Made by a program: the position numbers and the translations under genes. Of a stretch of DNA of 33,098 bases, positions 1 through 7,208 are shown piece by piece; the first letter of the stretch is position 1, and the number at the start of each line of letters is the position of its first letter. A model generated the notes under the pieces. It was not told where the DNA came from. It searched no databases and was given only the letters and a program-made list of their open reading frames with translations. The DNA comes from Cyanocohniella sp. LLY (GTDB taxonomy: Bacteria; Cyanobacteriota; Cyanobacteriia; Cyanobacteriales; Nostocaceae), in the NCBI GenBank assembly GCA_022241785.1, contig JAKOMP010000024.1:29838-62935 (forward strand), given 5' to 3'.

Positions 1-333
1 ATCTGGCCATCAGGCTGGTTATGGCAACCTGGTCAGTACGAATATGAACAAATGATTATTGGTGTTTATGCAACGCTTGGTGTCTTTTTGCTGTTGGCTT
101 CAAGACAACCAGAAGCTCACTTAAGTTTAATCTGGTTCACTGTTTGGTCAAGTTTAGTTCACGGCCTAATTATGGCGGTACACGTAGTAATTGATCCTGC
201 TGAACGTGGACACCTCTTTGGTGATGTTCCAGCATTGTTATTGGTGGCAATTGTCCTTGCCTTCCTTACGCCGCGCAAAGTGGTATCTAGTGCCATTAAT
301 AGTGAAACTGCCCCAAAGGTTCACTTACCGTGA
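1..333 (+). CDS. DUF6632-like small membrane protein, 5' partial
   Basis: The frame is open from base 1 and ends with TGA at 331-333, so the start lies outside the window; about 110 residues are visible. The protein is hydrophobic with three likely membrane segments: one near IIGVYATLGVFLLLA, one in the middle around SLIWFTVWSSLVHGLIM, and one near the C-terminus (LLLVAIVLAFL). The phrase IWFTVWSSLVHG followed by a segment rich in small and hydrophobic residues resembles the DUF6632 membrane family, recalled from memory. No catalytic residues are evident and function is unknown. It reads rightward, away from the leftward gene that follows. It is probably chromosomal flank or the edge of the accessory region. 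Confidence 0.6.
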   Translation: MWPSGWLWQPGQYEYEQMIIGVYATLGVFLLLASRQPEAHLSLIWFTVWSSLVHGLIMAVHVVIDPAERGHLFGDVPALLLVAIVLAFLTPRKVVSSAINSETAPKVHLP

Positions 334-400
334 AAAGTATAGTTTAGGGGAGTGCCTTACAACAACGCGATCGCCAGCAACAAGGCAGATAACAAAGCTA

Positions 401-430
401 TTGTAACCAATTGCAACCAATTGTAACCAA
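401..430. repeat. Three tandem 10-bp repeats TTGTAACCAA
   Basis: Three head-to-tail copies of TTGTAACCAA are present; the middle one has C instead of T at position 4. They lie in the gap after the first gene. The same seven-to-ten-base short tandem type is widespread in heterocystous cyanobacteria. No gene overlaps them. Confidence 0.7.
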
Positions 431-468
431 TTTTTGGGAATTTTGTAATTTAACATATTGCTACATTG

Positions 469-816
469 CTATCCCTCCAAATACTCTGCCACTGCCGCCA
501 AATCTTCCATTGCTCGATTCAGGCGATTGAGCAAAGCTTGGGTTACTTCTGGTTGGCCACTAACGGTTTCTAGTTTTTCTCTGAGATGATGGTCTAATGC
601 TTCTATCCACAGTGATAATTCCGTTTGGCGAACTGCTGTAAGTAGCCCCATATTTCTTAAAACAGCCAAATGAAACCCAAGTTGGTTTTGTCCGCCGTAG
701 CCCAGATATCCGTCCCACAGTTCCAACTTTTCTGGGGTAAATTCTGCATATTGGTCAAAGGTAATACCCGCAGGTTCTAATTGAGGCTGTGGCAGTGGCG
801 GTTGAGAGTTAGTCAT
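469..816 (-). CDS. Conserved hypothetical cyanobacterial protein, about 115 aa
   Basis: The ATG at 816 (MTNSQPPLPQ) is preferred to a GTG at 843, which would add nine residues; neither has a clear Shine-Dalgarno sequence. After a proline/glutamine-rich N-terminus comes a compact part with the run EKLELWDGYLGYGGQNQLG, then a mostly helical C-terminal half (ALLNRLNRAMEDLAAVAEYLEG). It looks soluble, with no signal peptide or membrane segment. I do not recognise a domain. It is transcribed toward the first gene, convergently, and is flanked on the other side by a transposase relic only a few bases upstream, so its native promoter may have been disturbed by that insertion. Confidence 0.6.
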   Translation of the reverse strand: MTNSQPPLPQPQLEPAGITFDQYAEFTPEKLELWDGYLGYGGQNQLGFHLAVLRNMGLLTAVRQTELSLWIEALDHHLREKLETVSGQPEVTQALLNRLNRAMEDLAAVAEYLEG

Positions 817-845
817 AGTAATGTTTGGAATAACTGATATCACTC

Positions 846-1165
846 TTGCTTACTACTCTAAATTCTCTAGAGCATCTACATTGGGATACAAGTGGTGCGA
901 CTCACACCTTACTTTTTAGCGATGAACTGCAATTCGCTTACCAGGATCTTGTTTTCCTCAAGCGTGGTAAAGGAATGCCTCATGCACCATATCGCCATGT
1001 ATTAAATAGCCTGTTGTACATTTTGATTACTGGGTGTCGATGGTGTGATCTGCCGCGTGGGGAGACATAGGCATCTAAAAGCACGGGGAACACCGATGGT
1101 TAAAACGATGGCGTGAGGATGGAACATTTGAACATTTACAGGCGCGTATATTAGCGATGCCTGCG
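846..1165 (+). pseudogene. IS5-family (DUF4096-type) transposase relic
   Basis: The first 74 codons contain DELQFAYQDLVFLKRGKG and RHVLNSLLYILITGCRWCDLP, the typical N-terminal helical region of short IS5/ISL2-type transposases. A stop follows at 1068-1070. The next recognisable piece, HRWLKRWREDGTFEHLQAR, is in another frame from about 1093, so at least one indel has occurred. No DDE catalytic core can be followed beyond about 1165. The start used is TTG and is nominal. This is a dead insertion sequence, useful only as evidence of past mobile-element activity. Terminal inverted repeats were not found by eye. Confidence 0.8.
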
Positions 1166-1474
1166 GTGCTTGCTAGCCTACGCTAATGACATCATCGGAG
1201 TACTTATATAAGTACACTTGCTGGCGCTACCGAAGGGGAAGATACTACCCGCCTTTATAGAACCCATTTGAGATCTATTCCAGAAACTAAAAGCCTTGCA
1301 GCTAGCTGGTTTTATCCCTGTTCTTGCAAAAAACAGTCGAGTTTAAGCAGGCTCTATCATTGATCGCAAAGTAACGGCTTACTTCAAAGCCTTGCACCCC
1401 AGCAAAAAATGTCTTATGGGTTCTATACAAGAGGGCAATCGAATTTGGCTGAACTACGAGCTAAGTTAAAAATT
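1166..1474. other. Decayed sequence after the transposase relic
   Basis: No intact gene is visible. A short reading ending in LAELRAKLKIL then TAG stops near 1479, and other fragments are in mixed frames. It is probably the eroded remainder of the insertion sequence or of the gene it entered. Confidence 0.4.
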
Positions 1475-1819
1475 TTATAGATTGATCGTCAGGATTTTTT
1501 TCTTGCTTTTTTTGTCGCTCAACACGACTGTATTGTAGAGTGATGTATCCGTTCCCAGCGGAATTGGCAGCCCAAAACTGGGGCTTTTATGATCGATTTC
1601 GCCTAAATCAATGCTTTTCGTTATATCGCCATCTGTTGCAAGATTTGCGGTAAGTTCGCCTTTATAATCTTCAATTAAAAAGTCTCTAAAGAAAACGACT
1701 ACCCCACCATCAGGATCTATACCAAGGATGACCGTACCGCTGAAAGATGTGCCTTTTCGTTCTTCATCAACCGTTGCCATTATGATTTCCGAGGGGTCTT
1801 GACCGGACATATCTGCCAT
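1475..1819 (-). CDS. Hypothetical protein, about 114 aa
   Basis: The ATG at 1819 (MADMSGQDPSEIIM) is chosen; the longer reading begins with TTG at 1849 and adds only a Lys/Arg-rich run. The product alternates short beta-strand-like segments (SFSGTVILGIDPDGGVVVFFRDF, then ANLATDGDITKSIDLGEI) and ends with a basic stretch, KKSKKKILTINL. It appears soluble and mainly beta. No family is recognised and no catalytic motif stands out. It lies beside decayed transposon sequence, and its stop overlaps the end of that relic on the opposite strand, so it may be an accessory gene. The reading frame is clean and composition is ordinary, which supports a real gene. Confidence 0.5.
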   Translation of the reverse strand: MADMSGQDPSEIIMATVDEERKGTSFSGTVILGIDPDGGVVVFFRDFLIEDYKGELTANLATDGDITKSIDLGEIDHKSPSFGLPIPLGTDTSLYNTVVLSDKKSKKKILTINL

Positions 1820-2056
1820 AAACTTTTTTCTCTTGCGAATTCTCAACAATAGAAAATGATTTTACCTTACGCTATGGGCGATCGCAAAACTCTCAAGACG
1901 TATTTCTGCATCGGTCTGGCAAATGTATAGCCAAGAATCTATCCCACTAATAATATTTTGTTAATCCAAATGTGGAGCCAAATTATTCTTGACGCGAAGA
2001 ATCCGCCTTCTTGCGACGATGCTTTGCCCCATACTCAGGCGATCGCTCTGTTTCCT

Positions 2057-2428
2057 CTAAGAAAAAGCTGCCAATAGTTCTACTATTTTCGCCTTGAGTG
2101 CTGAAATAGCCTCTTCTAAAGTCTCACTTGGTTCCGTATCTACTAGATGAGCGTCCCCCACATCAGCACTCGACCACAAATAGCTGTGTAGTCCTATGGT
2201 TAAACATCCTTGCCATTTATCTTCATGATTAGTGTCAAGTGTGATAAAAAACCGCCGGGGTATCATTAGTTCTTCGGTTTTAATTTCAAACTCTCCCCAC
2301 ACAGAGAAGCCAAAATACTCCCCGTTTTTTTCATTATTGTATTCCCAATTAGTGAAGTTGGAAAAAGCAACTTGAACTCGCTCTAACACTTGTTGGATTT
2401 CAGGTTCTGTTAATATCATTGCACTCAT
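2057..2428 (-). CDS. Hypothetical protein, 120-123 aa
   Basis: The start is ATG at 2428 or, with better spacing from the upstream AGAGG, the ATG at 2419 (MILTEPEIQQ). The N-terminal half has a helix (EPEIQQVLERVQVAFSNF) followed by beta-type segments, including YFGFSVWGEFEIKTEEL and RRFFITLDTNHEDKWQGCLT; the C-terminus is a helix, LEEAISALKAKIVELLAAF. The pattern suggests a small alpha/beta protein with no signal peptide or membrane segment. No family is recognised. It follows the 659-codon gene by about 12 bases in the same direction, so it is probably the last gene of the leftward operon from 5858. A copy of the dispersed TTCTTAGAGGA motif spans its start. Confidence 0.6.
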   Translation of the reverse strand: MSAMILTEPEIQQVLERVQVAFSNFTNWEYNNEKNGEYFGFSVWGEFEIKTEELMIPRRFFITLDTNHEDKWQGCLTIGLHSYLWSSADVGDAHLVDTEPSETLEEAISALKAKIVELLAAFS

Positions 2429-2439
2429 CCTCTAAGAAT

Positions 2440-4416
2440 TTATTTCTTAGCCTTAGCTCTTTTGATAAAACCAATTATTTCCTCTAAGCTAACCCCGCGT
2501 TCTTGCATAGATTGAATCAGTGGAATTGCCCCTACTGGCACACTGCCAATACTGCGCCCCTTCCACTCCCCATCAATCTTTTCCTCCCAATTAAAGCCCC
2601 ACCTCCAATGAGTAGGATTATCAGGCTCACGGTGTCCGATAACACGGGGGTAAGAAACTATACTTCCATTTTTCAACTTCTTATTCTCAATGTATCTGTA
2701 CAGGCATCCTTTGCGCTGTCTGCCTTTCGGCTTCTGCACAGCTTCCGGCCGCGGCTCAGTTTCCTCTAAGAAATTTTCGGGTATCCATCCACACACACCA
2801 CAACCATCATTTAAGGTGAGCAACGGCGATTCACAGCTAGGACAAGTTACATCATTTGATTGCTGTGTACGCTCAATGGGTACAACTGCCACAGTTTGAG
2901 GCTGACTTTTTTCAATATCAGTTTCGAGTTGAGCATGAGCTTTGGTGAGGTCATGAGGAATAGGAATTGATAACTCAAGATTCCAAAGTTTTTGTTTACC
3001 CTTAGCTGGTATAAGTTCAGGCAATATCTGAATATTTTCCAGCTTCCAGGCATAGCGCCCAGGCTTCCATAATCCACACCTTAACTCTGTTGGTGACTGC
3101 TGATTAATCAATTCTTCAGTCATCAAAATACAGTCGGTCAGTTCAGCGATCGCAACTATTGAGCCAAAGGGTAATTCTGCTAGTGGAGGTAGTAAGTCTT
3201 TTAGTTGTTCATACCAGTATTTAGTATCTTTCTGCTGTTTGGCGGCATGAATAGCGATTTTACCTCTGTAGTTTGTTGACCAGCTTCTAGTTTCAAACGA
3301 TTTATATCTACCAACAAGGTAAGCCCAAGGTTGATGTAGAGTGATAGCTTTAAACTGAATAAGCGAGATTGGCAAGGTAACAGACTCGTTTAATAGCGAT
3401 CGCTGCTTGTTGGGGACTAACTGCTCGACCGTAGAGGTCAACACAGCTGCGTCTTTTGTTGAGGTGGCGGCATACTCCAGGGTAAGCGGGGGCTGTATTG
3501 AGAGCATTTCGCCAGTGTCCCCCAATACTTGTTCTGCCCATCCAGGTGGGAACCCCATCATCCACCCCGGCACGGCTGGATGTAGCTTTTCTGTTTTCGC
3601 TATGTGTGGCCTCAATTTCTGCTCTAATCTGTTCGTCCCAGCTGGTCTGCATCCCGTTGAGCCGGCGGGATATGTTGTTGGTGTAGGCAACCACAAATAA
3701 TCGTTCCCTTTTGTGAACACCTCCGAGTTCCGCAACTGATATGATTTGCGGATCATCCCACTGATAGCCGACCACTCTAAGTCCCCCAAGAATTGCTCGT
3801 AATCCTCGATTGATAACCCCTGGAGGATTTTCGATGATGACAAAGTGGGGACGGCCATCGGCAATGCACCGTAAGGCTTCAAACCAGAGTTTTGATTCTG
3901 GGTGGTTAAGTCCTGTACCGTTTCCGGCAATTGATGTGCCAGTACAAGGAAATCCAATTGTGCAGAGGTTAAATTCTCCAGGCTTGGGGTAATAGTCCCT
4001 GATGTCGCTGTGGATGGGGATATTGGGAAATCTGTATTTAAGGACTGCTTGAGCGTCGGGGTTATTTTCAATGAATAATTCTGTTGTGATGATGTCAGAT
4101 GCTCCGGCTGCCTTGATTCCCAGTTCAAAGCCGGCGATTCCTGCAAAGAAGCTGGCGTGTTTGAGCATTGGGCGTTCTCCTTTGGAGTTGTCGTAGATAT
4201 CGCTTCCTTGGTTACTGAGCCTGTCGAAGTATCCTCGCTTGATTTTTTATAGTTCCAAGCCTGCATTTGCTTTAGGGTATATTCGCCAGATAAACCGTTT
4301 TCCCAAGTGATAGTTATTTTGGGATTTACACTCGTTACCTCACCCAAACGACCACCGGGGGTAATAATGCCATCGCCTACGGAGCAGCAAGCTACACTCA
4401 CCTGAAATTTACTCAT
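2440..4416 (-). CDS. ASCH-domain, zinc-ribbon protein; host frame of a nested methyltransferase
   Basis: The ATG at 4416 is five bases after a GGGAGG ribosome site; ATG 4419 is only two bases away from it. Counted from 4419, residues 1-55 form a small basic beta domain (GDGIITPGGRLGEVTSV, TWENGLSGEYTLKQMQAW). Residues 60-205 are Ser/Thr/Pro/Gln-rich. Residues 206-300 carry WLPTPTTYPAGSTGCRPAG and GWMMGFPPGWAEQVLG, phrases typical of a target-recognition region of cytosine methyltransferases. Residues about 353-470 are an ASCH domain (ITLHQPWAYLVGRYKSFETR, RGKIAIHAAK). A four-cysteine ribbon (CPSC..CGVCGW) lies near 523-542. ASCH domains bind RNA or modified nucleotides. Residues about 85-357 overlap the methyltransferase in another frame. 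It overlaps the upstream gene by about 8-11 bases. Role is inferred as modified-nucleic-acid recognition. Confidence 0.75.
   Translation of the reverse strand: MSKFQVSVACCSVGDGIITPGGRLGEVTSVNPKITITWENGLSGEYTLKQMQAWNYKKSSEDTSTGSVTKEAISTTTPKENAQCSNTPASLQESPALNWESRQPEHLTSSQQNYSLKITPTLKQSLNTDFPISPSTATSGTITPSLENLTSAQLDFLVLAHQLPETVQDLTTQNQNSGLKPYGALPMAVPTLSSSKILQGLSIEDYEQFLGDLEWSAISGMIRKSYQLRNSEVFTKGNDYLWLPTPTTYPAGSTGCRPAGTNRLEQKLRPHIAKTEKLHPAVPGWMMGFPPGWAEQVLGDTGEMLSIQPPLTLEYAATSTKDAAVLTSTVEQLVPNKQRSLLNESVTLPISLIQFKAITLHQPWAYLVGRYKSFETRSWSTNYRGKIAIHAAKQQKDTKYWYEQLKDLLPPLAELPFGSIVAIAELTDCILMTEELINQQSPTELRCGLWKPGRYAWKLENIQILPELIPAKGKQKLWNLELSIPIPHDLTKAHAQLETDIEKSQPQTVAVVPIERTQQSNDVTCPSCESPLLTLNDGCGVCGWIPENFLEETEPRPEAVQKPKGRQRKGCLYRYIENKKLKNGSIVSYPRVIGHREPDNPTHWRWGFNWEEKIDGEWKGRSIGSVPVGAIPLIQSMQERGVSLEEIIGFIKRAKAKK
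3350..4168 (-). CDS. C5 cytosine DNA methyltransferase nested in another gene
   Basis: All key motifs of the cytosine-5 methyltransferase family are visible in the 272-residue product: motif I FFAGIAGFELG (7-17, AdoMet binding), motif IV GFPCTGTS (72-79, catalytic Cys75), motif VI ENP (113-115), motif VIII HKRERLF (152-158) and motif X LYGRAVSPQQA (245-255). The region 165-243 would be a short target-recognition domain. The start ATG at 4168 has a strong AAAGGAG eight bases upstream, although that site lies inside the larger ASCH gene. No partner endonuclease is adjacent, so it is likely an orphan methylase protecting the element or regulating it. At 272 residues it is somewhat short for the family. 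Sequence specificity cannot be read from sequence alone. Confidence 0.9.
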   Translation of the reverse strand: MLKHASFFAGIAGFELGIKAAGASDIITTELFIENNPDAQAVLKYRFPNIPIHSDIRDYYPKPGEFNLCTIGFPCTGTSIAGNGTGLNHPESKLWFEALRCIADGRPHFVIIENPPGVINRGLRAILGGLRVVGYQWDDPQIISVAELGGVHKRERLFVVAYTNNISRRLNGMQTSWDEQIRAEIEATHSENRKATSSRAGVDDGVPTWMGRTSIGGHWRNALNTAPAYPGVCRHLNKRRSCVDLYGRAVSPQQAAIAIKRVCYLANLAYSV

Positions 4417-4918
4417 CATCGCCTCCCAGGTAAGCGGCTTTCATTGCTTCCCATTGCTCATGGCTGATAGCTTCAATTTCTTTTTTGCGCTGTTGCTGTT
4501 CAAGGTTGTCGTTGTCTGTACGCTTTCCCTTCCGCAAGCTGTGATTTTGGGCAACCTCATCAGTTGCTAGTTGCACTTTCTTCTTAGCGATCGCAAACTG
4601 TTCTTGTGTCGCTTGCTTCCACTCCTGGCGGGCTAAAGCATCCAGTTTTTTACATAGTAAAGTCTCGAATCTGGTATCAATTACACCAAGCTCGGTTAAG
4701 TGATACAATTTATCGCCGCAGCTGCACAGTTGGCATATAGGTAAGCGATCGCGGTTGTAATCATAATTTGGCATTACCAGCCGGACTAGATGCGGTTGCA
4801 CTTTGCCTGTGTCTTGACAGCAGAAACATTTCCAGCTTGGTTGCCAAATCTCCTTATCTTCCGTTTCTTCCTCTGGCCTCACGGGCATGGCCTCAAATTG
4901 GGGAAAATCGTCTATCAT
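4409..4918 (-). CDS. Hypothetical Cys-motif protein, 169 aa
   Basis: The start ATG at 4918 follows GGGAGG by four bases and overlaps the stop of the upstream winged-helix gene by four bases (ATGA). Near residues 30-40 is CFCCQDTGKV and near 62-68 CQLCSCG, which together could bind zinc like a DnaJ-type or primase-type ribbon. The second half is highly charged and helical (LARQEWKQATQEQFAIAKKK, QQQRKKEIEAISHEQWEAMK), consistent with coiled coil. No domain is named with confidence. Its position between a winged-helix DNA-binding protein and the ASCH/methyltransferase locus suggests a nucleic-acid role. Its end overlaps the start of the ASCH gene, indicating translational coupling. Confidence 0.7.
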   Translation of the reverse strand: MIDDFPQFEAMPVRPEEETEDKEIWQPSWKCFCCQDTGKVQPHLVRLVMPNYDYNRDRLPICQLCSCGDKLYHLTELGVIDTRFETLLCKKLDALARQEWKQATQEQFAIAKKKVQLATDEVAQNHSLRKGKRTDNDNLEQQQRKKEIEAISHEQWEAMKAAYLGGDDE

Positions 4919-5757
4919 GATTCCTCCCGAAGCCAGCTAAATTGTTTAGTTTCCTTTGCCCACCGCACAAATTCAAGTTTTTCAGGATTCCCAACCGCGA
5001 ATTCTAAGGGATTAGCTGTTTCCTCGATGATGGCCAGCCAGTCAAGGGTGCGCGGGTCATTTTCCCATTTTGAATTTTGCGCCGGGGAAGATTGGCCTTT
5101 TGATTTGTACCACTGCGCTGATAATTCCTGCCAGTTCGTCTCTATCCACCGCCGAGGGAGTTGGGGAGGATGGGGTAACTGTGCGGCTTTATTTTCCCCA
5201 AATTTTAAAAATTTTTCTCTCTCTTCTTCTGAGAGAGAGTCTATAAAGTCTGAATAAGTATTATTGATCTTATTGATCTGAGGCGTGCTGGAATCCTTTT
5301 CTGGTAAGGGTTTGGCAGGTGTGCTGGCGATCCTAGTGTCGTTTGTAGCGATCCTAATGTCGCTGTCGGCGATCCTAGTGTCGTTTGTAGCGATCCTAAT
5401 GTCGCTGTCGGCGATCCTAGTGTCGTTTGTAGCGATCCTAATGTCGCTGTCGGCGATCCTAGTGTCGCCAGAGCCTAATCTAGATGAAGCACCGTGGACT
5501 GCTTTTTTGTACTTGAACTTAGTAATTTCAATTTCAATAAGTTGTAATTCGCACAGTCGCTTAACTGCCCGTTGCACTGTACGCCGTGTTAGTCCTAATT
5601 GCTCGGCAATACGGCTAGTGTCTATCTCAATGACAGAATTTGGAAATGGGTTAAGAACCATCAAACAGAGATATACTCTGAGTTCAGCATCTTTGAGTTC
5701 AGCATTGAGCCTAAAAAATTCATCTGCTGTTAAGGGATAGTGAGTAGATTTAGACAT
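4915..5757 (-). CDS. Winged-helix DNA-binding protein with 14-residue tandem repeats
   Basis: Residues about 20-75 form a winged helix-turn-helix: KDAELRVYLCLMVLNPFP, then RIAEQLGLTRRTVQRAVKRL and LCELQLIEIEIT. This is the style of replication-associated or regulatory proteins of cyanobacterial plasmids and phages. Residues about 95-143 are a perfect tandem of DTRIADS and DIRIATN seven-residue units, about seven in all. The C-terminal part (PRRWIETNWQELSAQWYK, PRTLDWLAIIEETANPLEFA) is helical. The ATG at 5757 overlaps the stop of the preceding 33-codon ORF (TAATG). It could be a DnaD/RepA-like replication initiator or an operon regulator; no catalytic site is present. The short repeat probably acts as a spacer or a partner-binding segment. 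Confidence 0.7.
   Translation of the reverse strand: MSKSTHYPLTADEFFRLNAELKDAELRVYLCLMVLNPFPNSVIEIDTSRIAEQLGLTRRTVQRAVKRLCELQLIEIEITKFKYKKAVHGASSRLGSGDTRIADSDIRIATNDTRIADSDIRIATNDTRIADSDIRIATNDTRIASTPAKPLPEKDSSTPQINKINNTYSDFIDSLSEEEREKFLKFGENKAAQLPHPPQLPRRWIETNWQELSAQWYKSKGQSSPAQNSKWENDPRTLDWLAIIEETANPLEFAVGNPEKLEFVRWAKETKQFSWLREES
5327..5468. repeat. 42-bp tandem repeat (3.4 units) inside the winged-helix gene
   Basis: GGCGATCCTAGTGTCG recurs at 5327, 5369, 5411 and 5453, alternating with a related half-unit GCGATCCTAATGTCG. The period is 42 bp with 21-bp half periods. In the gene the unit gives the DTRIADS/DIRIATN heptads. The arrangement is also iteron-like at the DNA level. Confidence 0.9.
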
Positions 5758-5858
5758 TACGCATCACCCCCTTCCACTGCTGGTGTTTCCCGGCAGGCCC
5801 TCAACCATTCTTGATGTTGGAGTGGGTAGAACTTTCCCTGAATCTTTGTGTCTGTCAT
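5757..5858 (-). CDS. 33-aa ORF, remnant or leader of a plasmid protein family
   Basis: The reading MTDTKIQGKFYPLQHQEWLR then ACRETPAVEGGDA ends in TAA overlapping the ATG of the winged-helix gene. The phrase GKFYPLQHQEWLRACRE closely resembles the start of longer cyanobacterial winged-helix proteins (KFYPLQHEEWLRACRELTPA, recalled from memory), so this is either a truncated copy or a genuine short peptide coupled to the next gene. No strong ribosome site precedes ATG 5858. The start-stop overlap favours translation as a leader to the operon. Confidence 0.5.
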   Translation of the reverse strand: MTDTKIQGKFYPLQHQEWLRACRETPAVEGGDA

Positions 5859-5885
5859 AATGGATGATAAGTCAAACAAGTTTTT

Positions 5886-5912
5886 GCCCTTGCCTGCATT
5901 AACAGGTAGGGC
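5886..5912. promoter_or_regulatory. Imperfect hairpin in the divergent intergenic region
   Basis: GCCCTTGCCTG and CAGGTAGGGC pair around a CATTAA loop with one bulge. It lies upstream of the leftward operon's first ORF, within its probable 5' leader. It could be an attenuator or an operator for the facing XRE regulator. On the plus strand it is followed by TAGGCCTTTTG, so a weak terminator is also possible. Confidence 0.4.
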
Positions 5913-6053
5913 TAGGCCTTTTGTGTAAAAGTCGCTAAAATTTCACCAACTGTCACCCCAGCAACACTAAGCCAGTGTGATTTTTGCTAGATTGTATTTT
6001 CTAGATAAATTTGATAATATTCAATAACTTGAAAAAAAGCAAGTAGTGGGAAA

Positions 6054-6407
6054 ATGGATAAACATCAAGAAATATTAATTACAGCAATTAGGGAAAGTGG
6101 CTTGACAGCAAGAGAGATTTCTGTTCAGGCTGGTGTGCATGAAAGTACAATCAGTAAGTTTCTTGATGGCAAAAACGACCTAAAAGCTGGAAATTATTTC
6201 AGAATCCTTCATGCCCTGCCAGAAAAATGTAGAATTCCTGCACTAGCAAGAATAGGAGTAGTTGAGCTAACGCCTGTTCAATTAATTGAAGCCGCAACAC
6301 CAAGAGAAAAAGCTGAAATCCTACAAGCGATCGCACAGTGGGTATTACAGCCAGGGTCAATCAATAGTAAAACTACTGATACAAGTGACCTGCAAGTAGC
6401 TGTATAA
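6054..6407 (+). CDS. XRE/Cro-CI type HTH transcriptional regulator
   Basis: Residues 8-50 form a classical helix-turn-helix: ESGLTAREISVQAGVHESTI then SKFLDGKNDLKAGNYFRIL. The remaining 60 residues (RIPALARIGVVELTPVQLIE, REKAEILQAIAQWVLQPG) are helical and may mediate dimerisation. It is 117 residues long and starts at ATG 6054 after AGTGGGAAA. It is divergent from the leftward methyltransferase operon at 5858, with about 195 bp between, and so is the likely controller of that operon and of itself. A CTAGA-N8-TCTAG inverted repeat just upstream (5988-6006) is a possible operator. The next gene, 6448, follows in the same direction. Confidence 0.85.
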   Translation: MDKHQEILITAIRESGLTAREISVQAGVHESTISKFLDGKNDLKAGNYFRILHALPEKCRIPALARIGVVELTPVQLIEAATPREKAEILQAIAQWVLQPGSINSKTTDTSDLQVAV

Positions 6408-6447
6408 TCGCCTATTGAATTTTTATATATACAAGTAGGCGCTGATC

Positions 6448-6699
6448 GTGGTAGATAAAGAAGATGATGATGATTTAGAAAAATTAATGGAAAATTGCGA
6501 TCGCTTGGATGCCGAGGGGAAAGCGAAATTAATCAAGCATCTATTGGGTGAACCTGGCCTACAAGTGGTAATAGGTAGTAATCAAGTCCACGCTACAAAT
6601 GTATATCAAGTTAATTTAAATAGTCCTGACCAGATATCAACGATATTAGATGCGATCGCCAAAAAGATTAGCTCAGAAGATGATGACGAAAAAACTTAG
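6448..6699 (+). CDS. Hypothetical acidic protein, 83 aa
   Basis: It starts at GTG 6448, 40 bases after the regulator stop, and probably shares its transcript. The protein opens with an acidic run (DKEDDDDLEKLMENCDRLDA), has a helical middle (EGKAKLIKHLLGEPG), then VVIGSNQVHATNVYQVNL, which reads as two beta strands, and ends in an acidic helix. Its size and charge suggest a small regulatory partner or an effector-associated recruitment domain, but no family is recognised. GTG start and lack of a strong ribosome site lower certainty. Confidence 0.5.
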   Translation: MVDKEDDDDLEKLMENCDRLDAEGKAKLIKHLLGEPGLQVVIGSNQVHATNVYQVNLNSPDQISTILDAIAKKISSEDDDEKT

Positions 6700-7208
6700 G
6701 AGCTATCACAGCAGGTAAGGATAACCGCAGGCGATCGCTAGAAACTGATTTCCAAAAATTCTTAGAGGAAAATTCAGATTAGAGGACAAGCGATCAATGG
6801 GTGGTAGGGCGATCGCATTTTCTCATCTTCAGTACTCTTGCAAAACAGCAATTATTACTTGGTGGAAATTATTTATATCAGTCAACCAAATGAGTAGACC
6901 TGCACAATTATTTGTAATTGCCACATTAAATCATTAGGGTGTGCTGTACTTATTTGCTCATAAGAGGCATGTCTACGAACTTCCGGGATTAGCTTTATGA
7001 TCTGAACAATAGCCCCCACTTTTAAAATATCCTTTTAGCCTATAGCTAAAGTGAGTGTCACATTGTGCCAAATAGTTGGAATCTTGATCTGGTTAGGTTT
7101 TACTCCCACAAAAAGGATAAGTGCTAAACCTACAGGTTAAATCCGAAATTGACATTTCTACTTGGCACAGGGTGACAGACTCTGTAGCATTATATTTACA
7201 CTATGTTT
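6700..7208. other. Noncoding gap of about 510 bp
   Basis: No credible gene is seen. It contains one copy of TTCTTAGAGGA at 6759, two HIP1-like sites, and an inverted-repeat-bounded segment at 7056-7177 listed separately. Short readings in this gap are interrupted. Confidence 0.6.
7056..7177. mobile_element. Possible 122-bp MITE-like element
   Basis: The ends TGTCACATTGTGCCAA (7056-7071) and TTGGCACAGGGTGACA (7162-7177) are inverted repeats matching at 14 of 16 positions. The interior has no gene and contains AACCTACAGGTTAA-like secondary dyads. This looks like a non-autonomous insertion element or the eroded ends of one. No target duplication was established. Confidence 0.4.

Noticed and set aside
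5285-5740. A 151-codon plus-strand frame with tandem LVSFVAILMSLSAI repeats resembling membrane helices
   Set aside because: It is antisense to the winged-helix gene's heptad repeat. Repetition comes from the 42-bp DNA repeat.
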